Part shown: one piece after another, positions 53,124 to 64,000 of the stretch
How positions within the stretch are numbered: the stretch's first letter is position 1
How the letters are laid out: every line of letters starts with the position of its first letter
Position numbers and translations under genes: made by a program
The notes under the pieces: generated by a model
Database searches by the model: none
Told to the model about the DNA's origin: nothing
What the model saw: the letters and a program-made list of their open reading frames with translations, nothing else
Assembly (NCBI GenBank): GCA_949592205.1
Contig: CATIUR010000005.1
Location: 111,861,777 to 111,925,776 of the forward strand
Source of the DNA: Helichrysum umbraculigerum
Lineage: Eukaryota > Streptophyta > Magnoliopsida > Asterales > Asteraceae
Direction: 5' to 3'
DNA length: 64,000 nucleotides

Positions 53124-56001
53124 TGTAACATCCGGTCAAAAAGTCAAATTTCGCACCGATTTTAAACTTTGAATAATTACATTTTATAGTTCAAGTGAAA
53201 TATTTTTATTAAAAATATTTATAAAATAACATAAACAAAATTATAGATTTAAAGTAATAAATCTACATTTTAATCAGGTATAAAATCACGGACATTTTGT
53301 ACTGTGGTTGGAGACCACAGTACACGAGTTAGGGATCTGAGTTCAAATAAAAACCCAAATCCCTCCCCATTTCCACCCCATTCTCATCCTCTCACTCTCT
53401 CTCTCTATCTCCATTTCCTCTCTACCCTCTCTCTCCAAAAACCCTTCCACCACCCATCACCACCACCAACCGTCGGGCCTACACCACCGGCTGCCACCAC
53501 CACCGCCGTCGCCACCATCATCAACAGCAACAACAAGCAAGCATCATCACCACTATCATCTTCATCTTCTTCATCAAGTTCATCATCATCTTCAAACCTT
53601 CAAAATTCTAATCGTAAGGATTTCTCCATTTTTTCCTTGTTATTTCTTCATAAAAACACTTAATATAGCATGTATTAGCTTTATATCAACGAGATTTGGT
53701 CAAAAACGAGTTAGATCTTGATTTTGGGTAAAAACCCGTCGAACCAGACGACAACGTCGCAGGGACCAAAAACAGTGCTGCGACGTCGCAGTCAACGTCG
53801 CAACCAACGTCGCATAACCTACCACCGTCGCATAAAGCGACGTAGCCCATAACGTCGCATTGACTTGCGAAAGTCGCACATAGCGACGCAAGACCCTACG
53901 TCGCCTCTGACGTCGCATCTGACGTCGCAGAACCTTAAAAACCTATGTTTTTCACTAAGTATTGGCAACCAAATTTTACCACTCGATTTTACCCGAATTT
54001 GGATTTCGAATGCGTTTTCTTTAAAGCAAAGTAGTAGAAATAAAAATTTTCCAAGCTGACCTGGCAGCTCGACCCCAGCCAGGGGCTCTGCCCCTTGGAC
54101 CCCGCCAGGGGTTGCCACCCCTTGGACCCCGCTACCAGGGGCGCTGCCCCCGGACCCCCGTACACCATTCCCAGACTTCAACAACAAATGCATACATGAA
54201 CAACTCGTTTAGACAAACTGATTTGTCTCATACTTCTATAACCTCACGTGTTTAGGACACTAGAAGGTTACCATTCGGACGACGCGCGTATCATCGTATC
54301 GCTAACAACTCACAGGTGAGTTTCATAGCCCCACTCTTTCAACTGTTTTACTATTTTTGGGGTGAAACACATGCTCAATTACTGTTTTCGAATTATATTA
54401 ATAATCATTTATAATTCACAACTATTTTTATTACTGTATGTAATACAAAATGTGTAATACTTAGGAATTACACCCGCAATATTGTTTTAGAACAATATCA
54501 ATACTTAACCTAGATAGGTTACAATCGTACCCGGTTAGGTCGTTGGAAAACGATTACCAACACATAACTTGATTTAGTTATCACAATCTTTTGGCCATAT
54601 TGTCACGGGACAATATCATTGAATACATTAGAACTAGTTAGTTCTACCTACACTGAACAACATCTATACTGCTACAAGTTTAGTTATTCTTTAAGAACTA
54701 AAACTGTCGACACACCTCATTTTCACTAGAACGGGAAATAGACTTAAGTGAACATTTCCCTGAGACTCCGATATACTTATGCTTGCTAGGATTTAGACTA
54801 GGAGTATACAATAGCATCACACGTTAGTACAGACTTCGTATATCAATACAACTCAACTGATGACAACTCTGGCTCAGGATGTAATCCAACCAGGGATGGT
54901 CCCCCGGCTCAGGATGTAATCCAACCGTGGGGGTGTCACCTGATGAATATCTACATACTATTATACGATCTACTTAGTCAAGCATGTCGAGTACTGCTGG
55001 CTCTCAAACAACTTAGTCGGGCATGTCGTTGTACTGCCGGCTCAATTACAAATTGCTTGCGAGCAATTCCAAAAACGCTGTCGCGGTATTGCAGCGGGCA
55101 CCAAACGATGCCACGGTAAAGTGGGCACAAAACGAAACCACGGTATTGCAGTGGACGAAATTTCAATCAATGGATCAGCGAGTGATACTCGGGATTCACA
55201 ATAAGTTAACGGATCGGTGGTGCTGCCACGCCAGGCCGTTAGCTCAATTAAAGTCCGGGTTAGCTTATGCTAATCGGATAAACGGACATATTAAACATTT
55301 TCAAACATAGATCTGTGGATCTACAATCATTTGTTGCTGGATGCAACACATCATATATTAAAATCATAGTTCTGCGGAACTACAATTACTTGTTATCATA
55401 TGACGCGGTCATACAATCAATTAATAGTTATAGGCAGGTATTGCCTTACGTTTATAGACACAACTACTACCTGTTAGGTATCAAGGCATGGATTGCCATA
55501 CATATATATGTACTTAGGTACACGACTCAAATCGTTTAGGTATGAAATACCTCGAATAGACGTATACGCGTTAGTGTTACAACTTCAATATAATACTTAT
55601 CAAAATGGCTGAATTTGAAATGACTCTTCAAAACATACAGGATTTTATGACATCATGATTTCAACTAACAATCCTATGAACTCACCAGCTTTATAGCTGA
55701 CCTGTTTTAGCATGTGTTCTCTGGTGCCCAGCAGGATTAGGAATTACTGCAAGGTCTTACTAGCTCGAGTCGCATATTTTCAACAATTGGGACTACTCTG
55801 CATTTACTTTTATATTTTCCAATTATGTATTTGGAAATTGTTGTTATACTTATAACGTTGTAAACATTTTTATTTATGAAATGTATAACTATTTTCTAAC
55901 GTCTCATTTAGAGTCGTTCATTATGGATCTTATGCTGTGATATTTAATTTGGTAACACCCGACCCGACCGCTTCCGCAACCCGAAATTTGAGGGTGTTAC
56001 A
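53124..56001 (+). repeat. F2 3' LTR (2878 bp)
   Basis: Starts TGTAACATCCGG, ends GGGTGTTACA, and is colinear with the 5' LTR at an offset of 22726. It has the same CT-rich leader, ACGTCGC array, GC-rich hairpins, conserved island and hairpin array (54452-55552). About two dozen differences from the 5' LTR are seen by eye, mostly C/T and G/A. Confidence 0.92.
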
Positions 56002-56006
56002 ACGAT

Positions 56007-56097
56007 GGAGGAGCCTACACTATCACCCACCTCAGTCCTTGCTGCTGCTATTGCTAACTTCGATCCTGACAGTGATGATCTACTTGATGACTTTTAG
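56007..56097 (+). pseudogene. Athila late ORF remnant, C-terminal end
   Basis: Continues the frame of 30069-30397 and ends at TAG 56095-56097 with an acidic tail (DPDSDDLLDDF). Supported by exact joining at the ACGAT duplication. Confidence 0.55.
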
Positions 56098-58080
56098 TTT
56101 ATTTAGTTTATTTTATCTTATTTCAGTACTTAGCTTTTTTTATAACTCTTTGTTATTTTCGAGATATGACGTTGTATTGATGTTTATTGCAGAAATTAGC
56201 TTTTTGTGGAATGGATAATCTTACACGAGACTGGTCCTCCAATCCAGCAAATCACACGCCTCATTTCTACACTAATCTGGTCATGTCCAATAAACAGAAT
56301 GGGGAGTACTTTAAACCTTTCTCCGTTTCTGATGATTCTATGTTTACTTAAGTTTATGTGTTATAATCCGTGCCACATCCTAACTTATCACTAAGTGTGG
56401 GATTCCAGCCTAATTCAACACTTAGGAAACATTTTTCTACATGTTCAAACTCTAAGTGTGGGATTGTAGTCGTAAAATCTTAACTCAAGAGAACATTAGG
56501 GAAAATGTTCTCTAAGTGTGGGATGGTAGGTATGGAATACCTTGGATAAATGATTTTTTATGTCTACATGGCATATCTCAGAAAATGTTCCCTAAAATTT
56601 TTCAAATTTTTCAAAAATATTTTTCAAATAAAACTAAAATATGAGTTAAATCTTGTGATTAACTCTAAATTTTTGAGTTTTGGTATGCCTGAAAGAAATC
56701 ATTTTCAAAATATGAAGAAAATATTTCAAAAACTTAAGGAAATTAAGGTAGAAATTTCCTAAGCAAGAAAAACGACAATCTAAGAGGGGCATCGCATGAC
56801 TAGGCACATACAACCCAAATTTGCAGTGAGGTTCTGAGCCTTAAAAGCATTTATTTTTAATGCTACATTGTTCATTTCTTGTGTGTGCCGATGCATGTAT
56901 CTCTGAATTAGAACTTTCTCTTGACATTCGCTTCGAGACCACATTGGTGTGTACCGTACGCGGTATAGGCGCAATTAGATGACCTTGACATTCCTTAGGA
57001 TTTGAACCCCTTTTTAAGCCTTCTCTTTCAAGCCCAAAACCCTTCCGATACTCATTTTTAGTATCGATGATCCGCCTAGAAAACCCTGTTGAGCCTAAAC
57101 CATTTCATTTCTTCAAAACTCTAATCACAAACCTACTTTCCAAAATTCCCAAAATCTTATCTTAGAATTTCTGAGGATTATGAAAAACATCTTGAAGAAT
57201 ATCCAACTCGATTATCCTACTCGTTCGTGTTCTCCAAAAAGAATCAAAACCTCTCCAAAAGTGCGGGAAAATTAGCACACAAGGGAGACAAGAGAACAAC
57301 GGTGCGGGAAAAATTAGCACCCGAAGAAAAGATTCGAATTGATCAAGATAAAAGAGAGGATTTCTGAAGGAGAAAAAAAGAAGAAATTATCCTCGGAAGT
57401 TCTCTGACAAAGAAATTCTGAAGAAGAAAAGAAAATAAAAATCAGAAAAGAAAAAAAGAAAAAAGAAAAGAAAAGAAAATAAAGCTCAAAAGGCTTCAAA
57501 GTATCAACCATTAAAGGGAGATCCGATAGAAGACGAGTAGCTACTTCATCCGTTCTACAAATAAAGTTTTTATGATTCTTGGAAAGCCTAAGATATGCAA
57601 CACCCTTACAAACCAAAAAATTCCTTATCCATACCCCTTAACCCTCACAAAACATTACAATCCCCGAATGTCCTGGGATAGTTAGCGCCGTTCTCACCTA
57701 AGTGGTGGAGATCCGATTCTCGATCAAGCCTATGACGATGAGTACTGCATGACTGGCTTTATGAGCGATTTCATTTGAAATAGATTGATAGGAAACCCGA
57801 TACACTATTGAGTGAATTGAGTGACCACCTTATGTGAGATCGCCTAGTCATGTATACTCCAAGATCACGAGAGTTGGAAGTATGCCTATGAGAATCGCTT
57901 CTTGTTTCCGAAAGGATCATTTTATTTTTCCTTTGTTTTCCGAAACTATCTACTCATATGAGGGAACGGTTACCGACAGGGATATCATAACTCTCCTTTA
58001 AAACCTTCTTTAAAAATGTTTTCAAAAGGGATGATGATGAGTGTTGTTTGAGGACAAGCAATGTCTAAGTGTGGGATACT
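56098..58080 (+). other. Athila 3' non-coding region
   Basis: About 2 kb with no supported ORF. CTAAGTGTGGGAT occurs at 56391-56403, 56452-56464, 56512-56524 and 58065-58077; the last, with GAGGACAAGCA before it, is the polypurine region next to the LTR. A purine-rich stretch at 57300-57490 gives only low-complexity frames. Confidence 0.7.
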
Positions 58081-60498
58081 TGATGTGACCCAAAAAGTCA
58101 TATTTTTAAGGACATATTTCCACACTTTTTGGACTATTCTTTGGTGAAAACATTTCAAAACCATCATTATTTACCCAAAATCACCAAAGTAGTCTAAATA
58201 TAGACGTTGCTGCAAAAATCGGTTAAAACGTCCAAATAACATGCAAACCGAGGCAAAACTATCACCTTAAATATTCCGTTCTTAATATTCTTATATAAAT
58301 AGAACTTAATTCATATCTTATGATTCTATAGGAAAATCCAAGACCGGAGGTGAAAGAATCAGAAGAAACGGACGAAAGACGGAGAAGATACACAGTCTAA
58401 AAGCTCGCCGATCGTCATCCGGATCACGCAAAAGTCAAAAACTTCCAAATTTGGCAAACTTAGTGTCATTAGAAGCGTAACGGAAAAACAAAGCTAACGG
58501 CGCAAGAATCACGCAAAACGGACTCCAAACGAAGAAGATACGAACGAACCAAGCAACCGAGAAATCAATGGAGGCCAAATGGAGCACCAACCCCCCCCCC
58601 CCTGGACACCTAGGTACTGTATATGGTACCCTAGGTGCCGTATATGGCCCTTGGGATGCCGTATACGGGGGGTGTTTGCCTTGTGAGGTGTCGTTTGCCC
58701 CCCTGGTCCGCTTGCCCCGTATGCTGCTTTGATGCTTGTATCTTGTGCTTCAAGACTTGTACCAAGGCTTTCATCCTTCTCCTATAAATACCAAGCTCCA
58801 TTTCAACACCTCACACATCTCACACACCTCATTCTCTCATTTCTTCTTTATCTCTCTAGAATAGTATAGTTTCTCTCTCTAGCACTTCTCAAAGGAGTTA
58901 GAGGAGAATCAGTAGGGTAGCTGTACAAGTTCTTAGTAGCTTTTGTACGAAGTTACTCCGAGACTTCAGATTTGTGAAGATTTGTCTGTATTATTCTCTT
59001 ATTCAGGTTTAATACTATCTCTCGTATTTAATCTTATAATCATGTTATCTTATTATGCATGCTTAGGAATGAATGCTAGACATATGCTAGGCTAGACAAA
59101 TCAATGTTTGTTGTGATGTATGCAATGTTAGGATAGTTATGATATAATATACAATTAGGATGACACCATTATGAAACAACGGAGGTAACGTTATACGGCT
59201 TTCATTTGTATAGCGCCGGAAACATCACTAATGTGTGGAGTACGGAACGTGGAAGCTATGAAAGTCGTGGGCACAATCCGTTGTAGAAATAATGATCCCA
59301 ATTGTAACATGCCGTAACTCTGTCTGTGTGAGTTTAAACTGTTTACGAACTTATAAGTAGAACCTCTGCCCGTTTATCTATCCAACTTATGTTGTGGTTT
59401 GTATCCTCCTCCCTAGAACCTGGCCAATTGCTAGAAGTAGGATTGCCAACTATTATGTGTATGATGATCAATGAACTCAACATGGTCATTGTTCCCTTGA
59501 TTGAAACACATCCGAGGGACACGAAGCATAGGATTAGAGATAGATTAGGCTCATGCTTGTTTGTTGTGTATCTTTGGGATAACTTCCGGGATACCCATGA
59601 TTTAATTATTAGGTCAGTTAATGTGATGCTAGTGTTCCATCCTATTGCATGTTCTTGTTTGATTGTTGCTTAGGTACTGCATGCTAGACATACATAAACA
59701 CTATCACTGCCCTGCTAATTAGATTTTCATAAACATAATATAGATAGGTTAACACGCATGTAATAGTTGTGATGATTGTATTATTAATGATGAACAATTC
59801 AGCTGACCACTAGACAGATTATCCCAACCGGTTCCGCGGGTTAAATCATGTTCATGTTATTGTTCAATGAACAATTCATGCCACGATACGGACGTCCTCC
59901 GGATGTCTGAGACTGAGGACATGGATTAGAGGATAATTGTCAGTTGAATTGGTCTGTACATTTGGGAGAACTTCCGGTGTACTGGACATTCTATAGCTGC
60001 TATCCCTGTGACATATTATATATCTGATTACGGATAACTCTACGTTAGGTATAGCGTTGGAACCACCATTGGTGTAATACAAATACGTGGAAGCCGAGTA
60101 ATGGCCGTAGGCATAATACTTTATTACCTATTAAGCTTCTATGACCTCACCGGATTAGTCATCACACCTAATAGCCCTATCTCTCATAACTATCCATCCA
60201 AATAACATTGCCGAAATCACAGCAAACATATTCCTTATCTTGATTTCTCTGCGTTCTCCGTACAAACCCCTGTCTTTAATTTAGTTTTTAGTTTTAGTAA
60301 TTAGATTAGAAAACCAACAAACCTATCAAAAGTTTTAAAAATCCCAGCTAAATTACAAAAGATAATTAATCCTCCTAGATTCACATGCCCGTTGTAGTTT
60401 GAAGAACGACACCTGAGTCATACATACCGCTTACTGCCCTTTAGGTCTTTAGGTTGTATTAAAACTTAGGATACCCTGCATTATAAATATATAACACA
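58081..60498 (+). repeat. Athila 3' LTR (right end approximate)
   Basis: Starts TGATGTGACCC directly after the Athila polypurine region. A TATA box lies at 58783-58790. I place the end near 60498 (ATAACACA) because coding homology to a different gene begins soon after; the exact end cannot be fixed without the 5' LTR. Confidence 0.75.
58783..58790 (+). promoter_or_regulatory. Athila LTR TATA box
   Basis: TATAAATA, followed about 30 bases later by a C/A/T-rich stretch (CACACATCTCACAC) typical of a plant transcription start and leader. Confidence 0.7.
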
Positions 60499-60524
60499 CT
60501 GTCCGCGCGTCCTGGTTGGAAGGT

Positions 60525-61760
60525 TCAACGTACGGAGTAAAACCCAACTGACCGCTGGGACCGCGACAGTGGAACTGGTGGTAGTGGCACACATTCGTAC
60601 AAGAGCGACTCGGGAGCTGGAATACCTAAAGCCCTAGCTATAAGTGCCTGATGCGCGTTGTTGACAGCCAACGCGTGCAAAGTAAAGTACTGGGTCATGG
60701 GAGTGACTCGATCTGTATGACGTATCTGAGCTCGGGAACCTGATGTCCCAACCCCAGGATCCCTGACTGGTGTCCTGGTACTCCTAGGCACAGCTGGTAC
60801 TCTATCCACTCTATCAGTAACCGGAGTCTCTACAACCTCCTCTCTGACCCTCTTCCTGGTCATGAAACATCCTGGGATAAGCTTCTGAGTGTCCTTCCAG
60901 TAACACTGCCTCTCAGAATCCTCAGTAATCAGCTGGATCTGCTTGTAGTATTCCAAGTCACAAGGTAATGAATTGGAAGACACTCTATACTCGTCCTCAT
61001 GACTCTTTTTCAAGAGTCGCATCCCTCTCAACAATCTAGTAATGAAGGCTCCCATAAACACATGCTTTGTCAGGTCCAAGTTCTTCTCCTTCGCCATCCT
61101 CTCAGCAATAATGCAAGCCACATTAATATTCTGGCGGTTCATGATAGCATCAATGATATATAGCTCATCCCCATTTATCGGCCCGGTCTCCTTCTTTCCC
61201 ATAATAGATATCACAATAAGCTTGTGTAGGAGACGTAACTGAGGCAGAATCAGAGCCGAGGACTTGGCACCACAAGTGTAATGAGTGCCCGTCAACTCAC
61301 TCCAAATGATACTATGGTTCCTCTCGGGATGATGAGGAATCATCTGATGACCATGTAGAAACAAATCTGAGCTAATCTGATCCGCTGAATATAATCCCAA
61401 GTGTCTAGCTAAGCCCGAAATGGATACACTCTGGCTCTTCCATCGGTATCTAAATGTTATCTTCTTGTCATTACCAATCTCTAACTCTGGGTCAAGCTCG
61501 AATGTCATCAAGAACTTAGTAACAACCTCAGGGTATATGGGCTCACGAATGCTAAAAAGTTGGATCTAAGAGCTGAACTCATGTCCCTGAACCTCGTATC
61601 CTATCAACCTTCTCAACCTATCTTCAACTTCAAGTTTTCCCATATCTTCCCAAACTATGTACCTATTACTCCTAAATGCCCTCTTTAACCATTTCCGGAT
61701 CAAAGCCTTTCCTTGTGTAGTCGTGGCCAAATAAGCAAGCATCGGTGGAATCGGGTCCAT
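60525..61760 (-). pseudogene. ATHILA ORF1-like protein gene with one in-frame stop
   Basis: It starts with ATG at 61760, directly after an acceptor-like TTTTTCTTAAACAG. The frame reads to 60525 except for a TAG at 61566-61568 (after GHEFSS). The pattern REPIYPEVVTKFLMTFELDPEL, SGLARHLGLYS, IIWSELTGTHY, LRLLHKLIVISIMGK and HVFMGAFITRLLRGMRLL resembles the Pfam ATHILA ORF-1 family (PF03078), the env-like position ORF of Athila elements. The C-terminal 90 residues are Pro/Arg-rich and variable. It is opposite in strand to the Athila element to its left, so it belongs to another insertion or to an older copy. Confidence 0.65.
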
Positions 61761-62652
61761 CTGTTTAAGAAAAATAGGAAACAAGTCATATCAAAACAAA
61801 TAGGATTTGCTAATAGTTATCCCGAATCTTTTAGAAAAAATTCGAAATGTAGGCTTTAGATTTTGCATTAATCCCATTATTTTTCTATGATTTTTCCTAA
61901 AGCCGCAATCAACAATTCGCAATCCAACCAAATAAACAGAACCGCAACTTTCCTATTTTCTAAGCTTACTTAAAGATGAATATTTCTAGAGATGCTAAGT
62001 AATCAAATAATCAAGCAAGCATCATGATCATAAATCATATAATTACCTTACTTTGATTTAAAATAAGCAAGAAAAGCGATTCTATTTATTTTCCATCATT
62101 TTGGTTAAAGCATAAGACTTTAATTAGAGGATGATTAATTTGAAATTTCACTATCTTTATTGATTAAAGTAGTGCCACTTCAAATATTATTAATTGCATT
62201 TTTATGAAGCAAATTACAACAAGTTTAAATAAATACCATTTTAAAGATAAAGATTTTTAATTAAAGTAATGGTTTTTAAATAATCTTGCATAAAAAGCCT
62301 TACTTTAATTCATAAACATACAATTAATCAATCCTCTTAAACCTTAACAATTAATTACTTATGTAAACTAATTATTTTAAGCGCAAATTAATCACCGAAA
62401 AGTCAAACATAATCAAATAATCATCAAAAAGTTAAAATTTGCTAAAACCCTACCAAAAAGTCAACTTTCAAAATCAAAACATTAAATCTAGCCATGGAAT
62501 CTTCAAATTACTTTCACAAACATATTGCCAATCAAGAATATAGCACTTTGCAAACAAAAAGCATGAAACTTGATGATCAAAATCAAAGATCTAAGCATAA
62601 ACCCTAACTTTATAAAAATATTCAAAATGATGATTTTGGGTTAGAAGCATAC
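61761..62652 (-). other. Probable intron upstream of the ATHILA ORF1-like gene
   Basis: On the minus strand a donor GATTGAG-GTATGC (62652) and an acceptor TTAAACAG (61761) border 892 very AT-rich bases without ORFs. AT-richness and borders fit a plant intron. Not confirmed by transcripts. Confidence 0.5.
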
Positions 62653-62850
62653 CTCAATCTTGATGTAGAGATGATCTAAATGCAAAAGAGATGAAAAGAT
62701 GGAAAATTTGAAGCTTGATTTGAAGAAAAATGATGGAAAAATGGAGGTTTGGCTATGGTGATAGTGGGTGACGGTTTTGAGAGGAAGAAGAAGAAGAAAA
62801 AGTTTCTTTTTACTTTATGTAAAAAAGTAGTGGAAACTTCTTTCGCTTTT
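62653..62850 (-). promoter_or_regulatory. Probable 5' leader exon of the ATHILA ORF1-like gene
   Basis: On the minus strand this is a CT-rich leader (TTCTTCTTCTTCTTCC near 62795) without an upstream ATG-led long frame, ending at the donor 62652. The layout, a CT-rich leader then an intron then coding ATG, is like that of plant genes. Confidence 0.45.
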
Positions 62851-63433
62851 ATGCATTTTAAATTGCATTTTTAATTTAAATGCGAATGAAACGAAACGTA
62901 TACTTGGGTTTTTAAAGCTTAAATATTTTTTATGAAAATCAACCAAAATACGTACGAAACTTTCGTATTTAAATTCTTATATTAAAAACGTAACATTAAT
63001 TCGCGTGCGAAAACATTTGCGTTTTTAAATACGTTTTATTAAATCCTTTTGTGTTCTTTAAAGTTAAAACCAATCCAAATAAATTTTCTAAAATTTAAAA
63101 TAAAACTTTGTCAAATTTTTGAAACGTTTGGACTGTTTGCGAAAATTCGTTTAAAAACTTACGCGTTTAAACTTTAAAGAACATTTTCTATGTTTTTTTT
63201 ATAAAAGTAAATTAAAAGAAAATCTAATTAAAATTAGTTTTTTGTCCTAATTAACAAAATATTCAAACCTATTTACATTAGACCATCAACTTTTATCTGT
63301 CAGTGCTTGTGACGGCACTCTCAGATAAGCCTGAAACATGCGAGAAAGTGTGGCGAAGAACGAACATACCTTGAAGCGCTTTAATGATACTATGAATTAG
63401 GTCAGCGGGATTTATATAATAACACTCAAATTC
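62851..63433. other. AT-rich intergenic DNA
   Basis: No supported gene. On the minus strand TTATATAAATCC near 63409-63420 could be a TATA box and CAAG-GTATGT near 63372 a splice donor, but I cannot tie either to a transcript. Confidence 0.4.
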
Positions 63434-63970
63434 TCATAAGAATTCTTTTTCTTCTTGACCTAATGCTAGTAATGCATCAATGAATTTGTTAAATGCTCGT
63501 CTTACCTTCCTCGGATTCGAAATACCATTCCTGAATCCTGTGTCTATAAAACATAGATCAAAGAGCAATTCTCCGATGACATGCTGAAAATCCTTTTCTT
63601 CTTCTAAATCAGGGTTTCCAGTAGTAGAGTGAACTACTCGGGAAATCTTTCTGATGTAAATCCTTTGTTCCTCAGTAAAAGGGAATTTAGATGTTAGTAA
63701 CAACTGAGCAAGCTTAACATGGATTTCTTTTCTCTTTTGGAAGAAAGCAGAATCCATGGCTTCCTCACTAGAATCAGGGAAAATTGATCTCAGTTCGTTA
63801 ATTAGATAAGTGGCAGGATCAACAAAGAACATTTTAACGCATGGAATCAAAGTATATGTGACAGGGGCTTTTTCAATCCAAAATTTGAGCTCGTCAATCA
63901 GGGCAGCAACATAACGATTAATCCTAATCTGTGAAACAGATGGATACTCGGTGCTAGCTATTAGATCCAT
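63434..63970 (-). CDS. Unrecognised ORF, 178 codons
   Basis: ATG at 63970 with an in-frame TGA a few codons upstream, so the start is well defined within this frame. The product is predicted soluble, mixed charge and helix-rich, without signal peptide or membrane segment. I do not recognise a domain. Normal amino-acid composition and absence of low complexity make chance less likely, and codon usage is AT-leaning like its surroundings. It could be a fragment of a transposon ORF, an exon of a host gene, or the end of a protein whose other exons lie to the right. It is convergent with nothing visible in the window. Confidence 0.4.
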   Translation of the reverse strand: MDLIASTEYPSVSQIRINRYVAALIDELKFWIEKAPVTYTLIPCVKMFFVDPATYLINELRSIFPDSSEEAMDSAFFQKRKEIHVKLAQLLLTSKFPFTEEQRIYIRKISRVVHSTTGNPDLEEEKDFQHVIGELLFDLCFIDTGFRNGISNPRKVRRAFNKFIDALLALGQEEKEFL

Positions 63971-64000
63971 TAGTAGGTCTAACTCTCATTTCAGTGATAA

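Larger units (their letters stand above)
30398..56001 (+). mobile_element. F2: gag-only Ty3/gypsy element, interrupted by a copia element
   Basis: LTRs of 2878 bp at 30398-33275 and 53124-56001; target duplication ACGAT at 30393-30397 and 56002-56006; tRNA-iMet primer site; one gag split by the copia insertion; no pol. Related to F1: the LTR ends, the conserved island, the leader start, the gag and the pre-polypurine hairpins are shared, but most of the LTR is not. The two LTRs differ by about two dozen bases by eye, so F2 is older than the copia insertion inside it. Confidence 0.92.
26205..60498 (+). mobile_element. Athila-lineage Ty3/gypsy retrotransposon, 3' two-thirds, interrupted by Tat and F2
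   Basis: Remaining parts: gag with protease (26205-28527), RT with RNase H (28528-30015), a remnant of a late ORF (30069-30397 plus 56007-56097), a 3' non-coding region with CTAAGTGTGGGAT motifs, and the 3' LTR from 58081. The phrase GAGGACAAGCAATGTCTAAGTGTGGGAT before the LTR and the RT sequence style are Athila hallmarks. Integrase is missing. The 5' LTR and start of gag are left of the window. Confidence 0.9.

Noticed and set aside
1..64000. tRNA or rRNA genes
   Set aside because: Only tRNA-complementary primer sites were seen; no cloverleaf-forming or rRNA-like sequence was noticed by eye.

Overview
The window is plant repeat DNA: a nest of LTR retrotransposons plus one DNA transposon, with no host gene that I can recognise. 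The lineages (Ty3/gypsy Tat and Athila, two gag-only Ty3/gypsy families, a Sirevirus-like Ty1/copia element with a long third ORF, and a CACTA element) point to a eudicot. The gag, pol and third-ORF protein styles look like Asteraceae elements to me, but that placement is inference.

The nest can be read from target-site duplications (TSDs). The outer shell is a + strand Athila element whose 5' end lies left of the window. Its interior survives at 26205-30397 and 56002-58080, and its 3' LTR is at 58081 to about 60498. A Tat-lineage element (1 to 26204, 5' end missing) sits in the Athila gag. The Tat element carries a CACTA transposon in its gag (85-3709, TSD TGA) and a three-LTR tandem array of a gag-only element, here called F1, in its 3' LTR (12383-25524, TSD GCTTA). 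A second, related gag-only element, F2 (30398-56001, TSD ACGAT), interrupts the late Athila ORF. F2 in turn carries a 16.7 kb copia element on the minus strand inside its gag (35437-52153, TSD CTCCC). The copia element contains an internal 4.7 kb duplication with two full pol ORFs.

From 60499 to 64000 lie an ATHILA-ORF1-like minus-strand gene remnant with its own leader and intron, AT-rich DNA, and one unrecognised minus-strand ORF of 178 codons.

Proteins fall into three states. The copia gag and pol are intact and its two LTRs look identical, so it is the youngest insertion. The F1 gag is open in both copies but has no pol, so F1 needs enzymes from another element. Tat, Athila and F2 coding regions carry stops, a frameshift or deletions.

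The most unusual signal is in the non-coding parts of F1 and F2. They carry dense arrays of small hairpins of the form TAG-NNN-loop-complement-CTA, spaced about every 25 bases. Stem sequences differ from unit to unit while pairing is kept, and some hairpins are conserved between the two families. In addition, several element families show a private short motif repeated through coding and non-coding DNA: GGATCC in Tat, CCNCTGT in copia, CAAGAA in F1 and ACGTCGC in the F2 LTR.
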